Positions 35,578 through 47,609 are shown, counted from the first letter of the stretch. The stretch is 64,000 nucleotides of DNA from Stratiolaelaps scimitus (GCA_019614645.1 JABWDB010000002.1:10701501-10765500); one strand, 5' to 3'. Program-made: numbers and translations. Notes: a model not told the origin generated them from the letters alone.

Positions 35578-37746
35578 GTAAGTATCGGCAAAGGGAACCA
35601 AGTAACAGCCCGGGGCGTAAAGTACTAGTTAGAGATCCCTTTTACTAACTAAGAATGCAAGATCCACTCCAATTTCCAGCGAGTGTCGTGGTAGTGAATG
35701 GCGCCCGTCTATCGTGTGCTTAATGATGAGCGTCCCCACTAAACTTTTTTGTCGTCATATTTACCACCTCGTTTAGACACAATTAAATATTGTATCCTTT
35801 TTCGGCAACTGTAAAATACTATCTAAAAAAGCCCTTTTAGCCCATCGTATATTCGTGCTCGCTTGTGGTCGAAATTCAAAGTCGGATCATGATTAGGCAT
35901 ATCGGTGAGTCGACGACAGAGACGTCCAGAGACACCGATTGACTCCGCTCGTCCAGGAACCCCTCTCGATGGAGGGTCTCGAGCTTGCGTCGATCCACCC
36001 TGTTAGCCGGCAGCTGCGTTCCGGGAACCTAATCGGCATCGCATTCGCTATCGAATTTGGGCCTGGTCGGGCCCGTCTCCTAGCTGAGGGCAACCGAGGG
36101 AGAACAGTAGCGGTAGAGTGAGATCGGTAGCCCCGTTTACCCTCTTCCCTTTGCTACTGAGGCTCGCTTCTCTCCAGCAGCAGACGAATGCGGGCGAGCA
36201 CTTTGGGCAGTTGAGGGTAATTAACGCACAGAGCCCTCTATTTATCGCTCACTTTAGCGAATTTCCATTTCCAAAGATTCAAATGCCAAGGCACTTTTCG
36301 GAAAAAAAAGCGAGTCAGTCTGAAACTTTGCAGCGACTTTCCCCTTTCTGTGCAAGTCAAGACTTTTGCGCGGTGGCGCCGATGGCGGAGGCAAGCGAAA
36401 GTTATAGAATCGGCTGGCCGGAATCGATTGCAGGATTGTGGCGCTGCAGCAGGACTGCAGGGCGCGCGCAGTACGCTCGTTGTGCTGCTCGCTGAGAGCG
36501 GCACAATTGCATGGGGAGACGCGGAGAGAGAGAGAGGGACAACCAAGGGAAGAAAGCGAGGAAAAATCAGGTTTGTCGTTGCAATTTTTAAAGATTATTT
36601 TTGTAGAACACTGAAAGGAGACTGCGCTTTGAAGCAACGGGTGAATGGCAATGCTTGAAAGTAACTGAGTAAAGTAAATTTGTATTCACGCTGGATCTGA
36701 TACACAGTAGTGTTTAGTAACAATGAGCGTTGAACTTCCTGAAAGAACACTTCACTTTGAGAAAATCCTTGGTTTTGAAATTTGAGATCTGACAAAAGAT
36801 AAATCGACGAGCACGCTAATATATGATAATACAATACAAATGCACCTTTATTATAAGCCAGGGGGAGTGGGATGAAATCATATATTATAAAACAACGAGA
36901 GAAACTATGCTAACAATGAATTGTAACATTATTGTTAAAACAAAGAGTAATAATAATCATACCAACTCTTCAGGCAAGAACGCCACTAACGCGTTAGGTG
37001 CAGACAACTTCCATAACGTTTATCGTTCAACAACCATACAGATATCATATTTAGCTTGAGTAGCTTATTTAGATTTCCTTAAATATGGACACCATATCGG
37101 AAAGGAATATAGGTATTTGGCAACTACATGACTAGTATAGCGTATCCCGGCATTTCGGATATCATCCGGATGGCAGGAGACCATTCCTCGAGACCACCTG
37201 AAAAGTCGGGTGCGGATAGTCTGTGCGGTGACCCACTCAGTGTCTTCTGGGAATTGGGGAATACTGGTCCGAATTACGCCGGCGGAATAGATCCGATTGG
37301 AAAGCTTTCGGACCTAGCTGCGTAGGACCCGTCGTATTCTCTGAATATGGCGCACGTTGATGGACTGCTTGTTATCCCAGCATTCGACTTCGATTAAAGC
37401 GCCTGTCTAGGGCGATTCTCTGAAGCTACCGCCATTTATTTACGGGCTGGAAGCGGGAATTCGAGCGCGATCGTAACCTGTCCGCAGTGTAACCGATGTG
37501 CTTTCAAAAGAGTCGGCTAGGTTTCCCAGGAACTACGCGCCGCCGTATGATAGTGGCCAATCCCTTCAGACCGTTTCCTCTGTAGTGGATATTTCTTCCA
37601 TGAGGCGAGAGGGCGGCACTTAGTTGTAATAATAATGACACATAATGATGTCATTTCACAAACAGTGCGATGACTTGGATCAGTGAGCCCATTCTAGGGA
37701 TTTTGTACTTCGATCGTTGGAGTTTACGCGATACGAATGCTCTGAC

Positions 37747-37772
37747 TGCTACGTACCCCTGCTACGTACCCC
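37747..37772. repeat. 13-bp perfect tandem duplication
   Basis: TGCTACGTACCCC occurs twice in a row without a mismatch. Confidence 0.9.
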
Positions 37773-38154
37773 TATTGATTAAACTATTGTTTTAAGTAGA
37801 GGAGGCCGGTGGTATCGACGGAGGTCCGCACTAGCTGGCATCATCGTAGCACTACATTTTCACTTGTAGAGGCTTCCTTTCCAGAATTTCCCTCTTGGAG
37901 AAACTTCATTGAACTAAACGGACCAATGGCAGTCAAATTTTAAATATGCGTTATAATCGCATTTGCTTAGCTGCAAAATGGTATAATACAGGACAACTTC
38001 GATGACTATTTATTTGCAATAGACCCAAAATAGAAACAATGCTCACGTACTTAAGATATGTGGGCAAAGCACTTCTTAAGGTCGAGTGTGAACGTTGTCG
38101 ATATCATTAGAAAAAAAGCGCACCGGAGCGGCGCCAAGAAGCTAAACGGTGCTG

Positions 38155-38199
38155 TAGGTGTGAGCACCGACCCTGCTCACACCTAGAGCAGGGTCGGTG
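38155..38199. repeat. Two mutually exclusive hairpins
   Basis: TAGGTGTGAGC (38155-38165) pairs perfectly with GCTCACACCTA (38175-38185). CACCGACCCTGCTC (38165-38178) pairs perfectly with GAGCAGGGTCGGTG (38186-38199). The two stems share 38165 and 38175-38178, so only one can form fully. The 14-bp stem with a 7-nt loop is the stronger. It may be a by-product of template switching at a replication fork. A regulatory switch is possible only if the region is transcribed. Confidence 0.75.
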
Positions 38200-38427
38200 A
38201 AAGTCGATATCAAGCAATAGGTAAAGAGGTGAACGTGTCAAAGTTTCGCAATTATCGATGTCACATGCGCAGGTCCTTAAAGCAGATATTTTACTGTGGT
38301 CGATATTCCTAGTATCCGTATGTCTGTGAGCAGCTTGTGTGAACTACCGCGATGGTGGAGTTGTCTCGAACGCAGTGCTTTCAATCATGTCTCTCGATCC
38401 AAATTTCCAATTTTCGTCAATCACTAT

Positions 38428-38455
38428 AATTTGGTACTTGGAATTTGGTACTTGG
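38428..38455. repeat. 14-bp perfect tandem duplication
   Basis: AATTTGGTACTTGG occurs twice in a row without a mismatch. Confidence 0.9.
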
Positions 38456-39205
38456 CTACTTTGAATCGACCAGAATTCAGTATGCTTCTGATCACAACCA
38501 AGTCGTTGCCCTGAACCTCAAACTATCATAGGTGATAAAACGAGCCCCGTTGATTACAGGCCATCTAACGCTAAGGAGCTATGGCGTAGTAGTGAACGAG
38601 CGGGATTAACAATTAGTTCAGTGTTGTTTGTCCCAGGTGGGCTATCGCAGTCGCTGCACCATGTAACACCAATAACAGGGTCTTGCTGCCAAATGAAACG
38701 AACGACAGAAAATTAGCGATACCGTAGGGTTCAATAGACAAACAACAATCTGACCAAGACAAAAACATCCTTTAACAATGCAGTGCCCCAGCAGCGGGAA
38801 AACAGACAGCTAATGGCTGAAATACGTGTCTGCTGCTTTAACGCATTTATTCCTAAAATTGAGCTAAATGTCCACATTACACATCCAGGACAATGCTTAA
38901 ACATTCGTTTACAATTACAAAGGGATTTATTAACTCCTTTGGTAAAGCGTCACATGATTAACATAACTATTGCATTAATTATTAACCCACTAAACTGTTT
39001 AAATTGAAATAAGCATACATTTTTAATCTTTTCTTGTAATGGACATTCAAAATGTATGGTCCATGCTCCCGTCCACACCCGTTGTTCTCCAGTACAATTA
39101 GGCAGAAATGGCAGCCCAATGTGAATGATGAAAATGTGATTTTGGCCTCGCCTGCTATAGGCCTTTGAGCCTTGATTGGGGGTCCTTTGAATTGTTAATG
39201 AATGT

Positions 39206-39206
39206 A

Positions 39207-39232
<26 letters not shown>
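39206..39232. repeat. (AT)13 microsatellite
   Basis: Perfect AT tract. Confidence 0.9.
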
Positions 39233-39238
<6 letters not shown>

Positions 39239-39399
39239 CATAAATGTTCATGATTGAAATAGTCAAGAATGGGAGCTAAGTCTTATCTCTGCAACGCACT
39301 ACGGGCTTAGTTGCCTTCGCTAGTTTTCACGAGATACGACCAATGCAAAGAGGCCTCTGATTGCGAGTTTCCCTAATTGTGATAATCATTGATAGGCAT

Positions 39400-40350
39400 T
39401 ATTAATATACTTCGTTTAAGTGAGCTCAACTGTTCTGGTTGGCCAGTCACCGTTGGTCCCCAGTGGCGCACGATCACAAATCTCTCTCCCCTCCGGTTAG
39501 CCCCCGTCTTCCGTTCTCCGAGGTTCTTATATCTCCGCTACACCTCTGGCTGAGAGAAACCACTGACTTACAGTATGACGAAGAGTATTCCCAACGAGGG
39601 GCCGTTTTTACTTCCGTGTATTGCTGGTCACCGCGTCCACGATCCTCACATGATAGCCATAAATGCTACAGCTTTCAGTCACCTCCATCTGCGGTCTCGA
39701 GGATCATAGGGGAATCCTTTGCCTCGCTTCACCTCCTAGTTTCAGCCTCACCAACAGAAAGCCGACCCCCCTCTCCGCCCCGCCCCCCGAAGAACAGAGG
39801 CGCGGCGATGTTAGTAGTGCCTGCTTGCCAGCCCGCCTGCCACAGTTATATCTCGCTATTGTGTGTCGCCTAGTGGCTCGGGTACGGGCCCGATCCTTTT
39901 TGCCGTCTACCCCATTGGGTTGGCACCAGAGCTCGACAGGGTAGGCAAGTGTACGATCCTCTATTCCTTCTTCGTTCCGTAACAATGTATTCTTGGCACG
40001 ACCAAACGCTCTGAGCCGTTCCGACGGCCCGGCCTATAGCTGTCTCGACTGCAACTGTACCGTTGCAATGTGGCCCTCACGGCATACGCCGGCGTACATC
40101 GGGCGCGGGGAGGCACCTCCATCAGTCGCTCCGCTTCTTCTATTCCGTCTTCCATCTACACGCGTTGCGTAGGAGAACCGAGGTAGCTAGATCGGGGGCC
40201 ATACAAGGCGCTGGGGTGTCGGCCATACGGGAACGGGTAAGAAATGTGGAAGATGCAACGGACTTGGAACCAGCTAACGTCGCGAATTCAGACTGGACGC
40301 ACCTGGATCATTCGAAGGTTCAGGGAATGCCAACCGCTGCATGACCAAAT
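39400..40350. other. GC-leaning island
   Basis: Overlapping frames of up to 144 codons, Pro/Ser/Arg-biased, with no domain. No gene was recognised. Confidence 0.45.
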
Positions 40351-40539
40351 GACTTGGTTCGATATTGGTCAATAACTGCGTATGGACGTCTTAACGGAAG
40401 TCTGTCAAATAATGATCACTATTTACGAACTTTATTTTGCCTATTCCCAGCTGCAGACAACGCGTTAGTATCCGTCCTGTTAATTCGTCGGCACTGCTTC
40501 ACAATGGGGACCCCTTAAAGAAATTCCACATACTGTTTA

Positions 40540-40562
40540 ATATATATATATATATATATATA
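40540..40562. repeat. (AT)11 microsatellite
   Basis: Perfect AT tract. Confidence 0.9.
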
Positions 40563-41695
40563 ATATTAATTAATTGTCAGATAAATGTTGAGGGAGACTA
40601 TAGTTCTGCTATATCAACTTGAAGGTAAATTGTTCTTTCTAGATTTGGTCACGTTCGGTAGAACTTCTCTGCATGGCCTGTAGGTCTGGGACACAGAAAT
40701 ACAGTGTCAGTCTGCTCTTCGTTCAGTTCAAGCAAAAGAGAAGGACGCCGAAAGAGCTTGAGGGGAAAACCTAATTAAATATTCCAACCAATCATTATCA
40801 AAAATCAAAGTCACTGCGCATCCCAACGTGCGACTCTATCAGTCCATAGGAAAATTAGAAATCGAGTTTTAAATTTAGATTGGCTCAAACAACTAGTATT
40901 CGAGTTAGATCGTATTTTGAGGAAGTTATCAAACAACTCGAAAAATACAAAGCAAAGAATTACAGCGCCGGTGCTCATGGCATACGCTCGCAAACACATT
41001 GTAATTTCTTGAAAAGCAAGAATAGCCCATGGGAAGGCTCAACTTGTCCCACCCCGATTGGTCTGATTATTTTCACGGTCCCTGCAATATATGCACATAT
41101 GTAATGTAAAACTGATTCAACAACGTGTTTGTCAGCGATACACATACAGATACATAAGAATACTTACTTGCCCATACAGCTGAGAAGGATTAACACTCAG
41201 CCATTATCGTGTATTATAGACGAGCAAAAGCTGGAGTGTTACCTAAAAGCTGCAGGATGCTTCTTATACACGCCCGTGAGAGGGCCCTGGCAGATGACGG
41301 CCGTGGGCCATAGACGTGCTTCACTTCTAACAAACCGCCAACCTTGCCTGTGGGAATGACTGCCTTCTGTGCCATGGTGTTGCAGAAGTGGCCTGCGTAC
41401 GTAGAACAGGCCAATAGGCCCACGTGAACTGCATGCAGACATGCAAGTATAGAGCTGGCCGTTTAGTGGTCCCCCTTGGAGACTCAAGTCAGGGAGGAGC
41501 CATGATCTACATTCGACGTGAGTATATATGTATGAACCTAGCCACAGCTGAGCCGTCTAGGGGGATGGAGGAACAGCGAGCTACAACTAAGGTACAATTA
41601 AGAAGTAATAAGAATTGGACTCGCGAGGTCGTATCATTGTATCGTGGCGCTTCTAAGAAGCTGTGGATTACACGCTGGATCCGTCAATCTGAGAG

Positions 41696-41719
41696 AGTGA
41701 TATTAGAAGTGATATTAGA
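41696..41719. repeat. 12-bp perfect tandem duplication
   Basis: AGTGATATTAGA occurs twice in a row, just before an AT microsatellite. Confidence 0.85.
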
Positions 41720-41724
41720 CACAC

Positions 41725-41741
41725 ATATATATATATATATA
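41725..41741. repeat. (AT)8 microsatellite
   Basis: Perfect AT tract. Confidence 0.85.
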
Positions 41742-42010
41742 TTTGGCTTGTTCGCTTAGGAGTCTTGGGAGTACCTTAGAGTTTTTGGAAAATTTCCCTT
41801 TGAATATTTTGAATGTACGTAACTAGCATCGACTGGGCAAGGATTAATTTGGAAGCAGTGCGCCATATAATGAGAAATGCAATAATTTGTCCCACGCTAG
41901 GTAATAACAACGAGTGTGTTTTTCCGCAAAGTGTAGGAAAGTGGTGCAAGGAGTCACCTGTTCCATCTGCGATGATCGTCCGTGTCATCCCATATTGGAA
42001 AATTATATTC

Positions 42011-42060
42011 CGGTAAAGGACTGCAAAATTCCAATATTACGGTAAAGGACTGCAAAATTC
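42011..42060. repeat. 29-bp tandem repeat, 1.7 copies
   Basis: A 21-bp block that begins CGGTAAAGGACTGC is identical at 42011-42031 and 42040-42060, giving a 29-bp period. The absence of mismatches points to a recent duplication. Confidence 0.9.
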
Positions 42061-42361
42061 AATCGAGTCCAGTACTGTTTATCATACTAGCGATGGATTA
42101 TCCTCATTAGATTCCACTCGAATGTCTCTAGCAGATGGGGCATGGAGATGTAGAATATATTGGCTGCCTATGTTGCACTCAATATGTATTTTAAGCAATT
42201 TTTGTCCAACACCAGTTTGAAGGATTTAACTCCTGAGCGATTTATCGACCACAGCTCAAATCAAAGTTAAATCCGAAGCACCAGATCCATGGATACGAAA
42301 TCAGAGACGCTAGGAGCAGTAAAAACAATAACTGCAACTAACACAAATTGGGGAAGTAACC

Positions 42362-42616
42362 TCACAGTGAACATCGATTCATTTCCATGTCCACTGTAAT
42401 TGAACGTTGGTTAATCTGTATCCGACCAATGGGGCAAAATCGTTCGAGGATAGTCCGCTTGTCGAGCATCACCAGGAAAGACTTACGCGAACCGAGGAGT
42501 CCAATACAACCAACATTTCCAGCGAGAGCGAAACCTTTAGAATCTTCGGGAGCAAAAGCTGTTGTGTCGCAAAACGGAAGGACAACGATTAATAATAGAA
42601 AACGCGCCCCCACAAA
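42362..42616 (-). CDS. Weak candidate: secreted-peptide-like frame, unknown product
   Basis: The minus-strand frame opens after a stop at about 42617 and ends at 42362. Its start reads FVGARFLLLIVVLPFC followed by DTTAFA|PED, which looks like a signal peptide with a possible cleavage site after AFA. There is no ATG at the front, so a start would have to come from an upstream exon. A donor-like GTAAGT (42486-42481) would end the exon after about 43 codons. The remainder has no known domain. The frame is short and could easily be chance. Confidence 0.12.
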   Translation of the reverse strand, partial: FVGARFLLLIVVLPFCDTTAFAPEDSKGFALAGNVGCIGLLGSRKSFLVMLDKRTILERFCPIGRIQINQRSITVDMEMNRCSL

Positions 42617-42956
42617 CTACGGTTGCCAGCTGCTCCCATCTCTGGAAGCTCTCTGCCTTTACACTCTTGCTTTTGAAAAAAACGAAAACTCACGTCGACC
42701 TTTGGCCGAGTTATCAGTGTGTAGACAGGAAGGGTAAACGGCGTGGGCTCTTCATCCCTGGATTGTCGCCAGGTACGACAATGTTGGAAGAACAGCAACA
42801 GCAGCCCCGACATGTCCATGCTCGTACTAATACTTTGACGTTCAGGTCTCAGGCCTGTCACATACCGAGGAACAGAGCTAAGAGTCGGCTCAAAGAATTG
42901 TTGTATTCGTGTGTAACATGATGCCACAATGGGAGCTTGCTACGGCTAGCACTTTC

Positions 42957-43313
42957 CTGGTGACCAAAACAGGTAAGCGTCTGGCCTATCTAGGCCGGTT
43001 TCTCCCGTTGTACTGCTGCTGAAACAACCTTGTCTCTACAGCGTTATCTCGGCTCGCCATGCGCAACTATACGTAATGCTTCGGTGATGATTGACGTATG
43101 GGCGGGTAAGCTGTAATTGCAAATTAATCTATCCTCGATCTATTATGTGTCACCCTTTCGTGCAGACGTTCAACGGGAGAGAACTGCTTAGACCTCACAC
43201 TGTATCCCCAATTACTTCAGTAATTGTTGTATATTTAAAGTTATATAACTAAATGTAATACACTACTTCCAATGGCCTAGATAGATCAAAATCTTACCTG
43301 TTTTGGTCACCAG
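42957..43313. mobile_element. 357-bp element with 40-bp terminal inverted repeats (MITE-like)
   Basis: The left end 42957-42996 and the right end 43274-43313 are inverted copies. A 21-bp outer block (CTGGTGACC...GGTAAG) is identical, then 8 bases mostly differ, then CTATCTAGGCC is identical again. The interior is non-coding, with no transposase frame, and includes the small palindrome CAATTACT-TC-AGTAATTG. Target-site duplications are not obvious, though TTTC occurs just outside both ends in inverted sense, so the repeats may extend a few bases further. Confidence 0.65.
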
Positions 43314-43354
43314 CGAAATTCAGAAAGCTCTTACGTGCGGTTTTGTCAGTACGG

Positions 43355-43443
43355 TGGCTTGGACGGCTGAGTCTCTGGCTGTAGAAAGCTGGCGGCGCAG
43401 GTTTGAATCCCGCGACCTGGTGACACATTGAGCTCTTAGGCGT
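43355..43443 (+). mobile_element. tRNA-derived SINE head or tRNA pseudogene
   Basis: An A-box-like TGGCTTGGACGG (43355-43366) is followed 33 bases later by a near-consensus B box GGTTTGAATCC (43400-43410). The T-stem GCAGG/CCCGC has one mismatch. An anticodon-arm-like CTGGCT...AGCTGG can pair with wobbles, but the loop size is wrong for a working tRNA. Downstream come ACATT (43425-43429) and TTAGGCGT (43436-43443), which also follow the B box of the element at 16702-16790. It starts only about 40 bp after the end of the 357-bp element. Confidence 0.45.
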
Positions 43444-43958
43444 TGTGAAAAGTGCCGTTTCGTTAATAAAACAATAAGACCTTTAACTTAGACGATATTC
43501 TAATGAACCTAATGACGGCCTCGTCCTGACACCCTATCCCCAACTGCGTTACTCATTATTTGTGTATTTAGGCACACAACGATATAAAATACGTTTGAAT
43601 TTTTTTATTTCAACGTACATGCTCGTCCAAGTAGATTTGATCACTACCAAAGATGTTATATGCGCCTTGGATACGCTGTATCCAGTTTTATGTTTACGAG
43701 AAGTCATGCTCAACTGGTCCGTAGACGACATTAAGAGTTAAGAGCGCTGATTATGCCTCGTCAATGGAACGACCAGCCTGAAAGGCTCAAGTGGTTCACA
43801 AGCAGTGTATTATGTGCAGACTCGGTAATTTGTATTTTTTATATAGAATACATGCGTTACCCATAGAAATGTCATTTATCAAATCTACTGACACACAGAA
43901 CTCAAGCTATTATTATTATTCTTATTATACAATATAATATATAATCATCACAATCACT

Positions 43959-44326
43959 TCATTTCAAAGGTATATTATTGCATAGACCAGATATTTTTCG
44001 TCGTACCCAATATTCTGGCCACTCCTTCAAAAATTCATGGACTAAGAGGGATATTCTCCAGGGAAAGCGCTTACTAATACACTTTTTTGGCGATATGAAT
44101 TTTGATTGTATGTTCCTTTTGGATCTGGTCGTGGTTAGTAATTGTAGGTCTACAATTACTATTTCTCGATCGTCCTCGCGGAGATTCGTTTTTATTTTTG
44201 GCTTTGTGTAGATTTTCAACTTGATTCGCGATGTTCGTTCTCTCCATTGCTTCCTTTTTATAGCGTCGTTCTCCTGCTGTATTTCTTTCACCGACTTTCT
44301 GAGCTCCCTAATCTGTTGTAGAATTA
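43959..44326 (-). pseudogene. LINE ORF1-like coiled-coil remnant
   Basis: The minus-strand frame begins after a stop just beyond 44326 and runs about 120 codons to 43959. Its start is Lys/Glu/Gln/Arg-rich with heptad-like spacing (QQIRELRKSVKEIQQENDAI), then KQWRERTSRI, then a short hydrophobic strand, REIVIVDLQLL. A coiled coil followed by a basic linker and a strand of the 'N-I-V-I-x-G-L' type is characteristic of non-LTR retrotransposon ORF1 proteins. The usual Asn-Asn and Gly are absent, and no reverse transcriptase follows on the same strand, so this is a decayed fragment. It could alternatively be an unrelated coiled-coil exon. Confidence 0.35.
44136..44161. repeat. 12-bp perfect hairpin, 2-nt spacer
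   Basis: TAGTAATTGTAG and its exact reverse complement are separated by GT. It lies inside the LINE-like remnant. Confidence 0.75.
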
Positions 44327-45400
44327 TGCATTATTTAGTTTATTGTTGATTTACAAGGATAACGCAATGTTGCCCAGTATCAAAGTCACTCTAGCTTCAG
44401 CCGAAGTGCATGTACCGATGTACGGTTTCAGCCGCTATTGATAGCTAGTCAAATCACGTTCTGAAGCAGGTCCAAGTGAAAGACGAATGTTGACCTAAAG
44501 TAACATAGTATTTGTTCGTACTCTAGCGGATTCTAGACGGCCTTGGCCCTGCCATTGGGTTGCACTCTACCTTTCACTCGAAGGGAAAAATAGTGTTTTT
44601 CCGGGGGAGTCAACAGTAACTTAATTTTACATACCAACGTTATATGGGCAAATTGTGTTTCTGCGACTCTTCCGTGGACTTTCTCTTCACGTTTCTATAT
44701 AAATATATTCCACACCCTTATAAATATAATTTGGCCGACTCAACACCGTTACATTTCATCGACGCGGTATAGTGAATCATGTAGCCTATTTTCTGGAGTG
44801 GTTCCTGAGGAATAATTGCATTGTTCTGAGCTAAATTCTACAATGGGAACAAATTACTCAGGAGGGCTCAGTCCTAGCCGAGATGTGCTTTGGAGTCAAG
44901 TTCTTTAGCTTGTACAAGGCTCAAGGCTGTTATTCATCATGTTCTGCTAGATAGAGAAATTAAGAACATCGAAAATTATGTAATATATCAAAATCTCGTA
45001 AAGTTCCTCTTGCGTATCGAGAAATGCAGGAAGTGTTCCTGTATTTATAACAGAAATGCATGCTATGCTCGAGTGGGCGCAAACAAAGAGAAGCTGACCA
45101 GCTTTAGCCTAAAAGCGTCCGTTGGATAACGTACTAACAGATATCTACCTACTATCCTCGAGTTCATAGGCTGGCGTCAAATGAACACCAACAAACAGCG
45201 CCGTTACAGCCCACGATCCGCATGGCAAGTACCTCGCATCAGCCACTTCCATGTGTAAATAACGGTAAACTCCGTGGGGTTGTGCTGGTACTCTACACAG
45301 TAAAGTAAGTGTGTGCATACATACATACGATCCATCTCATTCCTCCAGCGAGCGGAAAAGCCACTGCCCACCGCGAGACTTGCCGTTTCTGTCTGCCAAA
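44326..45400. other. AT-rich non-coding block
   Basis: No frame above 79 codons and no recognisable element. Confidence 0.5.
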
Positions 45401-46803
45401 CGCACGCACGCACTCACGTCAGTAGCTCCGCGGCAGCTCTCGGGGGTCGTTCAGGCCCAGCGATGGTAATACTGATACTCGACCAACGGGGCTAGCATAG
45501 CCAGAGACTGCTTCGGTCCCCTTTCGTTCTTGCCCTCTTGGTTTGACACCGACCCTCTACTGACTGAATCAAATCATATACAGACATGGTGGGCGACAAG
45601 ACGCCCCAGCGTCGGTAGCAGCATCAAGACGACTATCACCAGGAAGAGCCGTCGCTCACCCTAGCTCCGCTTTTTCTTTCTGCTCCCGCGGCGACTTTTG
45701 CATGGCGAGCTTCCGTTGTAGGCGAAGATGCGCTGTAGGTCCAAGTCAGCGCATGAGCCAGCCGCGAGCTACTGCCTGCGGCAAACCTGATGAAGAATGA
45801 TGGTTATGGCAATTCGGCGATGTCACACTTATACCATGCTCACTGTGCTCGATAGCACGGGGAGGGGCGGCGGGGGCGGCAGGGAAAAGCGCCTCCAGGA
45901 CTCATCTGAAAATGCTAGCGCGAACACTTAGCAACCTCTTGTTCTCCTTGTCTCGCTCTCCCGCTCTGACTGTCTCTCGTTCCGTAAACAGTATTCTACA
46001 GTCGTTCAGTGCCGAACGTCCGTTCACCATAGGAATACCTTACTGAGGGCTGCATTGATGCTCGGGTTGATCGGTTGGCAACAAACGAAAATCAGGAAAG
46101 ACTGAGATGAAGGGAGGCTTCATACGTTGTATATATACGTCGCTCATAAGATCTACTCATCAGAAATTGTCATACAAGAGTATACGAGTATCACTTTTGC
46201 ATTTAAAGATCGATTTTATTTGGCTAAACAGTTTTTGAATGGACACATTTTGCATGAACTATTATATTATTAGGGGACAAATAGGGCGCGCATGCTACAT
46301 ATAGCAAGTAGCTTTACGTAGATTTCGAATGCACGTGCTTCGTCTCTGTTGAATATAAGCCCGGGCTATATATTCTCACAGTGCAACAGTTTGTATTATC
46401 TGCTGGTCTTATGGTCAGGTACATGGTTCGGTTTTGCGTGCTAGAGTGTCTCAATGTCAGGCCTATCGACGTGGCTTTGTCACATCGCCTAGTGATCCTT
46501 GCATTGTTCACCACCTCTTGTCATTTACTCAAACTCGCACAGGACGATAGCCGATTAACAATTCTGGTAAAGTACTTTGACGGGACGTGGCTCCAATAGC
46601 GAGTAGCATCACCTAACGATCGCATACGTTTGAAGGATTTGCCGAAGCAACACCGAACTCGTTATTCGTATAAAACTCAAGGACAGGCGTACCCAAGGAC
46701 ATAATGTGGGTATGTGTGGGCGTGTGTCGAGACTTTGCCAACAGGCGTTGCCATTAACGGCACCTCCCCTTACAGCTCTCTTGAGGAGTACTCAACGAAC
46801 CAG

Positions 46804-46817
46804 TTAGATAGATAGAT
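46804..46817. repeat. (TAGA)3 microsatellite
   Basis: Short tetranucleotide run. Confidence 0.75.
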
Positions 46818-47589
46818 GGTTGGATAGAAGGAGCTCCGCTCGGAAAGAAACGCATCGACTCCTCTCGTCAATAATCTACTCGCCGCCTCCCGGATGAGCC
46901 CGTGACATCGGCTGTTCACTGCCTCTTCGATACTGACAGCAGGAGTGGAACGAGGTCGTTGCAGTTTTAGCCTGCTTCCTCTCCGTGTTGCTCCTCCCGG
47001 TGGCGCCTGCGATGTCAGACGTCGGATGCTGGCGAGCCAATGTGCCTTTTCCGAACTCGACCACCGGCTAGCAATCCCATTCGGGTATTTCGCATGGTGG
47101 GGTGCTTTGGGGAAAGGATCTACGAGAACGAGGCCTGCACTACCCGGGCATCCTACCAGCTCCGGTCCCGCCAGCCGCAAGCACTTCGTCCGACGCGAAC
47201 GACGTAGCGCGACAGCTACGTGAGCCCATCTGCTTCCAATGGCACCGACAGTCAGCCGAAGCCGAAGCTGCTACTGGACATCACGACACGCATACCGAAC
47301 AACGAATGGTGCACCGGCCGGTCAGAGACGACGAGACCAAATGTAAGAGCACGAAGCACTGCCGTCTATAAGGCAGTAGTATGTGAGGGGAGAAAAGGGT
47401 ATGTATAGGGGCGATGGGGAGCGGGGATCGAGTGAGTGGTGCACGACGGCAGGATGGGAAAGGCACAGAGATACAGCCATCTCAGAGGCCAAGGTGAGGC
47501 GAGGCCGAGGAAAACGAATGATGCACACGGGAAGGGAAGGAGCGACGCATATTTAGTGGATCCGTACTGCGGCCAGGATGATGACGACG

Positions 47590-47609
47590 ACGGCGGCGGC
47601 GGCGGCGGC
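47590..47609. repeat. (CGG)6 triplet run
   Basis: Perfect CGG units preceded by GAC units, in a CpG island. Confidence 0.9.

Larger units (their letters stand above)
33730..36100. other. Mixed to AT-rich block
   Basis: It contains a second copy of the mobile-element end (34195 onward). A plus-strand frame (35107-35628) carries good splice donors. The 147-codon frame at 33802-34245 runs into the mobile-element end, so it is not a gene. Confidence 0.45.
36100..39400. other. AT-rich non-coding block
   Basis: No convincing frame. It holds the double hairpin at 38155-38199, two short tandem duplications (37747-37772 and 38428-38455) and a long AT microsatellite. Confidence 0.5.
40350..42950. other. 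AT-rich block with short duplications
   Basis: Contains two AT microsatellites and two perfect short tandem duplications. A weak secreted-peptide-like frame on the minus strand lies near 42.5 kb. Otherwise featureless. Confidence 0.45.
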
